NCBI GenBank assembly: GCA_030745955.1
Contig: JASLNQ010000079.1
Coordinates: forward strand, 1-8,539
Direction of reading: 5' to 3'
Source: Dehalococcoidia bacterium
GTDB taxonomy: Bacteria; Chloroflexota; Dehalococcoidia; UBA1151; UBA1328
Length of the DNA: 8,539 nucleotides
Shown here: piece after piece, positions 1 through 6,313 of the stretch
How the letters are laid out: each line of letters starts with the position of its first letter
How positions within the stretch are numbered: position 1 is the first letter of the stretch
The notes under the pieces: generated by a model
Told to the model about the DNA's origin: nothing
Databases searched by the model: none
Seen by the model: only the letters and a program-made list of their open reading frames with translations
Position numbers and translations under genes: made by a program

Positions 1-397
1 CGAATGACGATAACCGCGCATTCCCGCGTCCGTACCGCGGTTCGGTTCGCATGTGTCCGAGGATGGTGATGTTGTACCGAAGGGCCCTGACGCCCGCGGC
101 GCCGGCTGCCTCGATCAACCGGCATATCTGGTCGATCTCCCGGTCTCTTTCTTCGCTCGCGCCCAGAAACACATGAGAAACGGCGTTGTCGAACGCCGAT
201 CGCGAACCCAGTGGCATCAGGGACATATCATGTTCAATGCCATGTTCGGCCAGGCGATTCCGATGGGCCTCGAACGCCTGTTTGTCCCATGTCATCCAGT
301 GACCGGGCGGATCGGATGAAATGTGATTTACGCCCAGCTGGCTCAGGACCTGTAGCTCTTCATCGTGATCGGGTTGCCCCTGTGTGCCCAGATACAT
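1..397 (-). CDS. Mannonate dehydratase-like TIM-barrel protein, N-terminal 132 residues (cut by left edge)
   Basis: Read on the minus strand from ATG at 397, this frame stays open to the window edge, giving 132 residues without a stop. The start has a strong ribosome binding site, AGAAGGAG at 415-408, 10 bases upstream. The visible part fits the first strands and helices of the UxuA/COG1312 family: an N-terminal MYLGTQ strand, LGVNHI near residue 22, the segment LAEHGIEHDMSLMPLG (residues 49-64), and an arginine- and glycine-rich stretch RTEPRYGRGNARLSSF at the cut end, matching the family's R-x-GRG-x-A pattern. Family enzymes are metal-dependent and convert D-mannonate to 2-keto-3-deoxygluconate in the cytoplasm. 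The metal ligands lie beyond the edge, so activity cannot be judged. It is the third gene of a leftward dehydratase operon. A general xylose-isomerase-like sugar epimerase is the main alternative. Confidence 0.72.
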   Translation of the reverse strand, partial: MYLGTQGQPDHDEELQVLSQLGVNHISSDPPGHWMTWDKQAFEAHRNRLAEHGIEHDMSLMPLGSRSAFDNAVSHVFLGASEERDREIDQICRLIEAAGAAGVRALRYNITILGHMRTEPRYGRGNARLSSF

Positions 398-407
398 ATT
401 TTCTGTG

Positions 408-415
408 CTCCTTCT
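408..415 (-). promoter_or_regulatory. Ribosome binding site of the mannonate dehydratase-like gene
   Basis: AGAAGGAG on the minus strand lies 10 bases before the ATG at 397. It fixes the start of this edge-truncated gene. The rest of the 121-base gap (398-518) shows no convincing terminator or promoter, which fits read-through transcription from the upstream dehydratase gene. Confidence 0.7.
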
Positions 416-518
416 ATGTGGCCATGAGTATCAAGCCCTGCTGATCAGATCTGCCGGAACGATCGGGCCCTGGGGGGGGTCGGTCTCACACCCCACTCCC
501 GGGTGGCCGCAGCGTTTT

Positions 519-1682
519 TTACCTTCTGTGCCTGGCCTGCACGTAGACGTGTTCTTCATAGGTGCCCGGTTCATAGCTGCCATCGTCGTGTGAACCCGGA
601 GTCGAGGTGTTGCCCCGGGACGGGTGCGCCGCGACCACGTCTTCGTCGAAATCGACACCAAGGCCGGGGCGGTCGGACACCTCGATGTATCCGTCGATGG
701 TCTGGGGGTGAGGTTGGACAACCTCGTAGCGGACCGGCACGTCGTCGTGCACACGCTCCAGTATCAACGCGTTTGGGATCGCTGCCAGGACGTGTATGGC
801 CGCGTACTCCGCGATGGGACCGAGGGAGCCCGAATGCGGCGCTACGGTGATGTAGTGTGCCTCGGCCATAGCTGCGATTTTCATCAACTGGCTTATGCCC
901 CCGATTCGCCCGGTGTCGGGTTGCACCACATCGACGATCTCTTCTTCGATCAGCCGTCTTACGCCCCAGATGTGCGAGTGCCGTTCACCCGCCGCGATCG
1001 GGATATCGACGTTGTCTTGCACCCGGCGCAGGGCCTCCACGTTGTCTGGTGGCACGGGATCTTCGTAAAACAGCAGGTTGAACTGCTCGAGTGACTTTCC
1101 GACGATGATGGCGTCTTTGGTCGTAAACCATGGCGGGCCGTGTGCGTCGACCATGATGTCCATCTCATCACCGACGGCTGTGCGGATCGCCTCTACCTTG
1201 TCGGTGGTGCTACTGACGCCACCTGTCTTCACGGCTGTCAGCCCATGGTCTTTCAGTTCGAGCGCCCTCTCCGGGGTTGAGGCATGTCCGTAAACCCTGA
1301 TCCGATCCCTCGTCTTCCCACCGAGCAGGTTCCAGACCGGGGTGTTAAGGGCCTTGCCTTTGATGTCCCAAAGGGCCATGTCCACCGCATTCATCGCGCC
1401 TGAACCCGGCGTGCCGGTCATCCCGGCACCCATCGTCGAGACCAGCATCTTCTGCCAGATCCTCTCGATGTTCATTGGGTCTTCACCGACAACAATCGGC
1501 CTGAGATCCTCCAGGGCTGTCTGCACGACCCTCGGCCACCCGGAACCTTCGCCAATACCGACGATCCCTTCGTCCGTGTAAACCTTGACGAAACACCAGT
1601 TGCGCGCGCTCCAGCTCGATGAGCCGGTTGATTCGGGCGCACCGGCCATCATCAAAAACGTCTTGATGTCGGTGATTCTCAT
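519..1682 (-). CDS. Enolase-superfamily acid-sugar dehydratase, galactonate dehydratase-like (mandelate racemase subgroup)
   Basis: 387 residues, close to the length of E. coli DgoD. The capping domain is N-terminal (about 1-115) and the TIM barrel follows. The three metal ligands are visible as Asp179 in VDAHGPPW, Glu207 in FYEDPVPPD and Glu233 in AAGERH. Asp179 is followed by His181 (D-x-H), and His283 sits in APHSGSLGPIA with Asp256 27 residues before it, the usual His-Asp dyad. This is the DgoD arrangement, where the two histidines act as acid and base to dehydrate an aldonate to a 2-keto-3-deoxy acid. The usual second lysine of K-x-K is replaced (Lys152-Thr-Gly), as expected for that type. 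The start at 1682 has GGAG at 1696-1693, 10 bases upstream. It is second in a leftward operon, 78 bases after the first enolase gene. The substrate (galactonate, gluconate or another acid sugar) cannot be assigned from sequence. Confidence 0.85.
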   Translation of the reverse strand: MRITDIKTFLMMAGAPESTGSSSWSARNWCFVKVYTDEGIVGIGEGSGWPRVVQTALEDLRPIVVGEDPMNIERIWQKMLVSTMGAGMTGTPGSGAMNAVDMALWDIKGKALNTPVWNLLGGKTRDRIRVYGHASTPERALELKDHGLTAVKTGGVSSTTDKVEAIRTAVGDEMDIMVDAHGPPWFTTKDAIIVGKSLEQFNLLFYEDPVPPDNVEALRRVQDNVDIPIAAGERHSHIWGVRRLIEEEIVDVVQPDTGRIGGISQLMKIAAMAEAHYITVAPHSGSLGPIAEYAAIHVLAAIPNALILERVHDDVPVRYEVVQPHPQTIDGYIEVSDRPGLGVDFDEDVVAAHPSRGNTSTPGSHDDGSYEPGTYEEHVYVQARHRR

Positions 1683-1760
1683 AGTTACCAGACTCCGTTT
1701 ACCTTTCCGGTCCTGTAGTGGTCTTGCGGGCTAAGGAACTCGTTCCATGCCGCCGGTCGT

Positions 1761-2909
1761 TCAGGTGGAGGTCACCAGGTTGTCATTGATGTAATCCCAG
1801 TTGAATTCCATGCCCAATCCCGGGCCCGCGGGAAGGATTACGTTTCCGTCGTCGTCGAGAGGGTCGCAGATCGCTTCCAGGTATGGGGGCGGCGTCTCGT
1901 AGTCGAACTCGGGTCGCAGCAGGCCGCGTTCGAAGTACTCACAGACGGCCTCGGTAGTTGCGCCGAGGACCTGGCTGTTGGCCCATCCGCCGCCGTGCAT
2001 TTCGCACTTGATCCCGTATGCCTGGCTGACGGCAACCATCTTCTGGCAGGCGGTAATTCCGCCGAAGTTGTGGTCAATGCGGAGCATATCGGAGGCGCCG
2101 TGGAGGATCCACTCGGCGCGGGTGAACACACCACCGGGTATGTGCTCCGGCGCCAGGATCGGGATGTCGAGCGCATCTGTCAGGCGGCGGTAGGACTCGG
2201 AGCGGGTTTCGATCATCGGGTGCTCAAGCCAGTAGTAGTCAAGTTTCTCGATTTCGCGACCGACCCAGATCGACTCCTCGAGCGTGTAAACGCCGAACGG
2301 GTCGAGCATCAAGACCATGTCGTCGCCGACGGCTTCGCGAACGGCGCGGCATATCTCGACGTCTTCCTTCGGGAATCCCGGTAGCTGGGGAGCGGGTTCC
2401 CATTTATAGGGATCCCAACAGATGTAGGCGTGAACCTTGTAGGCCTTGTAACCCTGTCTTTTGGCCTCAAGGGCGTGTGCTGCATAGACATCGGGTCCGC
2501 CCATGTTCGGGAACGTGCTGGCATAAGCCTTCACTTTCTTACGCGCTCCGCCCATGATGACGCTAACCGGGAGGTCGACCATCCTTCCGAACAGATCCCA
2601 GAGTGCGCAGTCGACGACTCCCATTTCGTGTTCGGGGAGGCTGTGTCCGAAGGTGACAAGCTGGTCCATCCAGTTCCAGAGTTTCTCTCTTTCGAGGGGA
2701 TTTTCACCGAGGATCATGGGCTTGACGATACCGTCGATGTAACTTTCCTCACCACCGAGCATGTAACCCTCGGCACCATCGTCGGTCGAGATCTTCGTGA
2801 TCGCCTGGGTCGTCTCTCGCTCTTCGCCCCAGCGCCCATAGCCCCACTTCGAGGGGTGTCCATTTGTCGTGGTCCGGAAGCGGATCACCTCGATATTTGA
2901 AATCTTCAT
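1761..2909 (-). CDS. Enolase-superfamily protein, mandelate racemase/muconate lactonizing type, substrate unknown
   Basis: 382 residues from ATG at 2909. A TTG four codons upstream (2921) is possible, but GGAAG at 2918-2914 lies only 5 bases before the ATG, and the protein then begins MKISNIEVIRF as the family does. The N-terminal capping domain is followed by the barrel, with metal ligands Asp203 (LMLDPFG), Glu229 (YWLEHPM) and Glu255 (LAPEHIPGG). Lys158-Val-His160 occupies the K-x-K site. Asp279 in RIDHNFGGIT and His305 in EMHGGG form the likely His-Asp dyad. Unlike its neighbour it has no D-x-H, and its second catalytic position is His rather than Lys, so its chemistry should differ from galactonate dehydratase. 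A cytoplasmic dehydratase or epimerase acting on a carboxylate is inferred. It is the first gene of the leftward operon, divergent from the sulfatase. Confidence 0.82.
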   Translation of the reverse strand: MKISNIEVIRFRTTTNGHPSKWGYGRWGEERETTQAITKISTDDGAEGYMLGGEESYIDGIVKPMILGENPLEREKLWNWMDQLVTFGHSLPEHEMGVVDCALWDLFGRMVDLPVSVIMGGARKKVKAYASTFPNMGGPDVYAAHALEAKRQGYKAYKVHAYICWDPYKWEPAPQLPGFPKEDVEICRAVREAVGDDMVLMLDPFGVYTLEESIWVGREIEKLDYYWLEHPMIETRSESYRRLTDALDIPILAPEHIPGGVFTRAEWILHGASDMLRIDHNFGGITACQKMVAVSQAYGIKCEMHGGGWANSQVLGATTEAVCEYFERGLLRPEFDYETPPPYLEAICDPLDDDGNVILPAGPGLGMEFNWDYINDNLVTST

Positions 2910-2942
2910 GACATCTTCCAATTAACTTGTCAAAACTCAGCT

Positions 2943-2958
2943 TCGGGGCAGATTAGCA
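2943..2958 (-). promoter_or_regulatory. Possible extended -10 promoter for the leftward dehydratase operon
   Basis: On the minus strand, 2958-2950 reads TGCTAATCT, a TGn extended -10 followed by TAATCT, which keeps the first, second and last bases of TATAAT. Transcription would start near 2943, about 33 bases before the ATG at 2909. No good -35 box is present at the right distance, so an activator would be expected. The match is weak. Confidence 0.3.
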
Positions 2959-2980
2959 TCGTTCATCAACAGCCGGGAGA

Positions 2981-3003
2981 GCAACGCCTGTTGCACCGGC
3001 AAC
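2981..3003. promoter_or_regulatory. Alternating GCAAC / GTTGC / GCAAC half-sites in the divergent promoter region
   Basis: GCAAC (2981-2985), GTTGC (2990-2994) and GCAAC (2999-3003) follow each other at an exact 9-base pitch with 4-base spacers, making two overlapping perfect 5-bp dyads. They lie just upstream of the weak leftward -10, where an activator or repressor would bind. Alternatively the pattern may come from a short reading frame (3060-2953) that encodes Val-Ala-Gly-Ala-Thr-Gly-Val-Ala here. No regulator gene lies in the window. Confidence 0.3.
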
Positions 3004-3089
3004 GATGGTCTGCGTCCGTATCTTTTCGAGCACGTGGGACTCCACCGGGCTATCGGACATCGTTCTGCCGGGGATGTGGGAGGTGGGAG

Positions 3090-3105
3090 GCGTTTCATCG
3101 AACGC
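3090..3105. promoter_or_regulatory. 16-bp dyad GCGTT-N6-AACGC upstream of the sulfatase
   Basis: A perfect 5-bp inverted repeat with a 6-base centre, GCGTTTCATCGAACGC, ends 9 bases before the position expected for the sulfatase -35 box. Its length and spacing would suit a dimeric regulator. Five-base dyads are common by chance, so this is only a candidate operator. Confidence 0.28.
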
Positions 3106-3114
3106 AGGGGGAAT

Positions 3115-3143
3115 GCACCGGTTCTGCGTCCGGGGTTTATACT
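3115..3143 (+). promoter_or_regulatory. Probable sulfatase promoter (-10 TATACT)
   Basis: TATACT at 3138-3143 matches five of six -10 consensus bases. Transcription would start near 3150, leaving a leader of about 26 bases that holds the ribosome binding site. The -35 region around 3114-3120 (TGCACC, GCACCG) is poor, which suggests a regulated promoter. The AT-rich box stands out in an otherwise GC-rich stretch. Confidence 0.45.
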
Positions 3144-3166
3144 CCGCTGAATCCCTGAGCCACGAG

Positions 3167-3171
3167 AAGGA
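3167..3171 (+). promoter_or_regulatory. Ribosome binding site deciding the GTG start of the sulfatase
   Basis: AAGGA at 3167-3171 (within GAGAAGGA) is 4 bases before GTG at 3176. The spacing is short, but no ATG in this frame occurs before the conserved PNIILILADD strand, so the GTG start is the only sensible one. Confidence 0.6.
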
Positions 3172-3175
3172 ATAA

Positions 3176-4813
3176 GTGTCCAACGCGCATGATCGTGCAA
3201 CCCGGCCCAACATCATCCTGATACTCGCGGATGACATGGGATTTTCGGATATAGGCAGCTACGGTGGTGAGATACAAACTCCCAACATCGACCGCCTGGC
3301 CACCGGTGGGCTGCGGTTTTCGCAGATGTACAACATGGCGCGATGCTGTCCCTCGCGAGCAGCCCTTCTCACCGGCCTGAACCCACACCAGGCCGGGGTC
3401 GGTCACATGGTCACACCCATACCCGGGGCGCCCGGATACCAGGGCTACCTGAACGACCGGTGCGTCACCATTGCCGAGGTGCTCGGACAGTCCGGGTACA
3501 GGACGTGCATATCGGGCAAGTGGCACTGCGGTGCTCGACCCGGTGAAGATAAACGGCCCGCGCAATTTCAAAGGGGGTTCGAGCGGGTTTTCGGGTTCGA
3601 AGGCGGTGGAGGAGATTATTTTTTCCATAAACGCCTGATCCACGACGATCAGTACGTTGAAAATGAAGAGCCTTTCTACCTCACCGACATAATCAGCGAA
3701 AACGCTGTCAAGATGGTAGAGGAAAGCGCCGATGATGCGCGGCCATTCTTCCTTCACGTTGCGTACACGGCCCCGCACTGGCCGCTACAGGCGCTGGAAG
3801 AGGACATCGCGAAATACGAGGGCAGGTATAGCAAAGGCTGGGACGCGACCAGGACTGCGCGGCACGAGGAGTTGAAAGGCCTGGGAATCCTGAGCCCAGG
3901 CTGGGACATTTCGCCGCGGGACGAATCAGTCCCCGGCTGGGATGATGCCGAGTACCGGGCGTGGGAGGCCGAACGGATGTCGGTTTATGCGGCCCAGGTC
4001 GACAGGATGGACCGGGGTATCGGCAAGATCCTCGATGCGGTCAAGGCGCGGGGAATTGAACAAGACACACTTGTACTGTTCCTGTCGGACAATGGTGGGT
4101 GCGCCGAGTTTCTCTGCGAGGACACTAATACTCCAAACCCCGCGAGTGTCCGGTCGACCACGCAGGATGGTCGACCCGTGAGGATCGGAAACCTTCCAGG
4201 AATATCACCCGGTCCGGCCGACACCTACATGAGTTACGACATCCAGTGGGCGAACGTGAGTAATGCCCCGTTCAGGCGGTTCAAGCACTGGGTGCACGAA
4301 GGCGGTATTTCGACACCGTTCATCGCTTACTGGCCGGGGCAGATCGAACCTGGAACGATTAGCCATGAGCCGGCCCAGCTGATCGATATCAATGTCACCT
4401 GTATCGATGCCGCCCACGCGCCCTATCCGACCGAGTACAACAACAACGAAATCATTCCCATCGAGGGCGAAAGTTTCCTTTCATTATTGACAGGTGGCAC
4501 GTGGTCCCGCCAAAAAACGATCTTCTGGGAGCACGAAGGGAACGGTGCTGCCAGGGTCGGCCAGTGGAAACTGGTCAGGGAGTTCGGGTCTCCCTGGGAG
4601 CTGTACGACATGTCAGTGGACAGGACGGAGCTACATGACCTTGCCGATACCGAACCCGGTCGAGTGCGATCCCTGTCCACCGAGTACGCAGCGTGGGCCG
4701 AAAAATGCGGAGTCGCCGAATGGCCGCTGGGTACAGGCGAGTGGAGCTTCCCCGGAATGAAAGAGGATGGGACATTTGACATGCGGGGCAACGGACACGT
4801 CGTACCAAGGTAG
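3176..4813 (+). CDS. Type I (formylglycine) arylsulfatase, cytoplasmic, AtsA-like
   Basis: 545 residues starting at GTG. Sulfatases of this fold hydrolyse sulfate esters using a formylglycine made from the cysteine of C-x-P-S-R. Here the motif is Cys57-Cys-Pro-Ser-Arg61 followed by AALLTG. Calcium and active-site residues are in the usual order: Asp19 and Asp20 (ILADD), Lys115 and His117 (SGKWH), His201 (APHWP), Asp305-Asn306 (SDNGG) and Lys370 (FRRFKHWVHEGG). Length and layout resemble Pseudomonas AtsA. The protein begins almost directly with the first core strand and has no signal peptide, so it should act in the cytoplasm on an imported sulfate ester. The C-terminal subdomain (about 440-545) carries the conserved QWKLV strand and WELYD turn. 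It is divergent from the dehydratase operon, which suggests that desulfation precedes dehydration. The true substrate is unknown, and no formylglycine-generating enzyme is nearby. Confidence 0.93.
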   Translation: MSNAHDRATRPNIILILADDMGFSDIGSYGGEIQTPNIDRLATGGLRFSQMYNMARCCPSRAALLTGLNPHQAGVGHMVTPIPGAPGYQGYLNDRCVTIAEVLGQSGYRTCISGKWHCGARPGEDKRPAQFQRGFERVFGFEGGGGDYFFHKRLIHDDQYVENEEPFYLTDIISENAVKMVEESADDARPFFLHVAYTAPHWPLQALEEDIAKYEGRYSKGWDATRTARHEELKGLGILSPGWDISPRDESVPGWDDAEYRAWEAERMSVYAAQVDRMDRGIGKILDAVKARGIEQDTLVLFLSDNGGCAEFLCEDTNTPNPASVRSTTQDGRPVRIGNLPGISPGPADTYMSYDIQWANVSNAPFRRFKHWVHEGGISTPFIAYWPGQIEPGTISHEPAQLIDINVTCIDAAHAPYPTEYNNNEIIPIEGESFLSLLTGGTWSRQKTIFWEHEGNGAARVGQWKLVREFGSPWELYDMSVDRTELHDLADTEPGRVRSLSTEYAAWAEKCGVAEWPLGTGEWSFPGMKEDGTFDMRGNGHVVPR

Positions 4814-4863
4814 ACGACCATCCTGGTTTGCCGATGACCACCGGGAACCGAAAGGCCGGGGGC

Positions 4864-4890
4864 AGGTTCCAGGAAAGAAACCTGGAATCT
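4864..4890 (+). terminator. Hairpin after the sulfatase, possible terminator without an adjacent T run
   Basis: A 10-bp stem (AGGTTCCAGG, 4864-4873, with CCTGGAATCT, 4881-4890, one G-T wobble) closes a 7-base loop AAAGAAA, 51 bases after the sulfatase stop. The nearest T run, five T at 4909-4913, is 18 bases beyond the stem, so it is not a textbook intrinsic terminator. It may pause polymerase or protect the 3' end. The rest of the 227-base gap (4814-5040) contains a perfect TTGACA at 4977-4982 with no matching -10 at the usual spacing. I see no gene there. Confidence 0.35.
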
Positions 4891-5040
4891 ATCGGCAGCA
4901 CACCCTAGTTTTTCTGCGGCGCGGTTGCGGGATTGACCTACGCTCCAGAAACAATTCCTGGTGAGGATCACCCTGTTTGACAAGAGGACGCGAGTGTCTT
5001 CCAGTGAGACGGGACTTGGTGCTAACCTCCCCCCAGTCAG

Positions 5041-6300
5041 ATGCGGATCACACTACCACCTGCCCTTCAGTATCGCGACTACAGGCGTTTTTGGCTCGCC
5101 ATGTTGTCGGCGGTTGGCGGATTCCAGATTCTTACCTTCGGCCAGTTCTGGCTGATCCATGAACTAACGGGCTCGACCTTGTATCTCGGGTACGTTGGCC
5201 TGGCCAGCGCAATCCCCGCTATCACTCTGAACCTGGTTGGTGGGGTCGTAGCAGACCGGTTTGACAAGGTCCGCCTGATAACGATCAGCCAAACTGCGTC
5301 GGCCATGTTGGTCCTGCTCCTTGCATTGCTGACAATCAGCGAAGTCGTGCGCCCCTGGCACGTGCTTTCAATAGCGGTCGTGGCAGGGGCGGTGAACGCC
5401 TTTAATCAACCGGCACGGCAGTCTTTGTATCCGCAGCTCGTGGACAAGTCCGTCATGGGCAGCGCCGTAGCGCTTAACTCGTCGATCTGGCAGGGCACGC
5501 GCATCCTGGCACCAGCGATAGCCGGGGCGTTGATAGCCGCGTTCGGTACTGCTTCAGCTTTCTTCGTGGCGGCCGGGATGATGCTGGTACTGTCAATCGT
5601 CGTGAACCTGCTTAGAGTGACGAGCCAGACACCCGGGCGTTCCTCGAGTGCCATTCAGGACGTTGGCGAAGGGCTTCGCTTCATCAGGACGAATCCCGTT
5701 TTCATGTTTTTAATCTCGATGACGTTCTTCAACAGTTTCTTCGGCATGTCGTACATCATCATGATGCCGGTGTTTGCCAAGGACATTCTCGGAGTTGGTG
5801 CCGAGGGCCAGGGCGTAATGATGATGGCGGGAGGCGTGGGGTCGCTGTTAATGGGTTTGTGGCTTGGTACCAGGAGCAACTACGATCAAAAAGGTTTCGT
5901 TGTCATCGGTGGGGCAGTGATGACAGGTCTGTCACTGGCAGCTTTCGCGCTCACATCCGAATACATCAGCTCGTTTCCACTGGCCATCGCGTTGATGCTG
6001 GTGACCGGTGTGTTTACCTCGACTTACATGATCTCGATCATGAGTTCGTTGCAGATGCTAGTGCCGAATGAGATGCGAGGGCGCGTGATGGGCTTTTACG
6101 GGATGACATGGAACATCATGCCACTCGGCGGGATGTTTGCGGGGGCGTTGGCGGCCGCTACGGGAACACCATGGGCTGTTGCGATTGGCGGATTTATTGT
6201 TGCCGGTTTTGCGCTGGGGCCAGCGCTAATGAGTAGCCAGGTACGCCAGCTGGGGCAAACCATACGCGCTGCCGAACAGGTTGCGGCAAGGCCTGCCTAG
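5041..6300 (+). CDS. MFS transporter, EntS-like exporter group (MFS_3)
   Basis: 419 residues with about twelve hydrophobic segments (first near 17-40, last near 376-398) and a longer polar loop at about 193-215 between the two halves. MFS motif A is visible as GGVVADRFDKVRL (67-79) after helix 2. The segment NAFNQPARQSLYPQLV (119-134) and the second-half signature NEMRGRVMGFYGM (343-355) are typical of the EntS-like MFS_3 branch, whose known members export siderophores or drugs by proton antiport. Family members in catabolic clusters are often of unknown direction, so import of the cluster's substrate cannot be excluded. The ATG at 5041 is chosen because LQYRDYRRFWLA is the usual pre-helix-1 start. 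No Shine-Dalgarno sequence precedes it. TAACCT at 5023-5028 could be a -10 box for a nearly leaderless message. It is co-directional with the sulfatase and converges on the dehydrogenase. Confidence 0.9.
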   Translation: MRITLPPALQYRDYRRFWLAMLSAVGGFQILTFGQFWLIHELTGSTLYLGYVGLASAIPAITLNLVGGVVADRFDKVRLITISQTASAMLVLLLALLTISEVVRPWHVLSIAVVAGAVNAFNQPARQSLYPQLVDKSVMGSAVALNSSIWQGTRILAPAIAGALIAAFGTASAFFVAAGMMLVLSIVVNLLRVTSQTPGRSSSAIQDVGEGLRFIRTNPVFMFLISMTFFNSFFGMSYIIMMPVFAKDILGVGAEGQGVMMMAGGVGSLLMGLWLGTRSNYDQKGFVVIGGAVMTGLSLAAFALTSEYISSFPLAIALMLVTGVFTSTYMISIMSSLQMLVPNEMRGRVMGFYGMTWNIMPLGGMFAGALAAATGTPWAVAIGGFIVAGFALGPALMSSQVRQLGQTIRAAEQVAARPA

Positions 6301-6313
6301 TCGCTGCCGGTCC

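Noticed and set aside
624..1094. 156-codon plus-strand open frame inside the galactonate dehydratase-like gene
   Set aside because: It is antisense to a gene with complete catalytic motifs, and has no recognisable domain or ribosome binding site of its own.
2928..2933. Perfect TTGACA on the minus strand close to the first dehydratase gene
   Set aside because: It is only about 18 bases before the ATG, so a promoter using it would start transcription inside the gene.
3009..3132. Ten-base direct repeat TCTGCGTCCG at 3009-3018 and 3123-3132 in the divergent region
   Set aside because: A single 10-base repeat in about 270 bases is only mildly unlikely by chance. Nothing else ties the two copies to promoters or operators.
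3137..3778. 213-codon minus-strand open frame opposite the sulfatase
   Set aside because: It mirrors the sulfatase coding bias. The sulfatase strand carries all the family motifs and this one carries none.
4767..4964. 65-codon plus-strand frame overlapping the end of the sulfatase
   Set aside because: It starts inside the sulfatase without a ribosome binding site, and its product has no recognisable feature.
4933..4982. TTGACC (4933) and TTGACA (4977) as -35 boxes for the transporter
   Set aside because: Neither has an acceptable -10 at 16-18 bases downstream.
4423..4983. 186-codon minus-strand open frame over the sulfatase 3' end and the following gap
   Set aside because: Two thirds is a shadow of the sulfatase. 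The remaining part has no recognised motif and no clear ribosome binding site.
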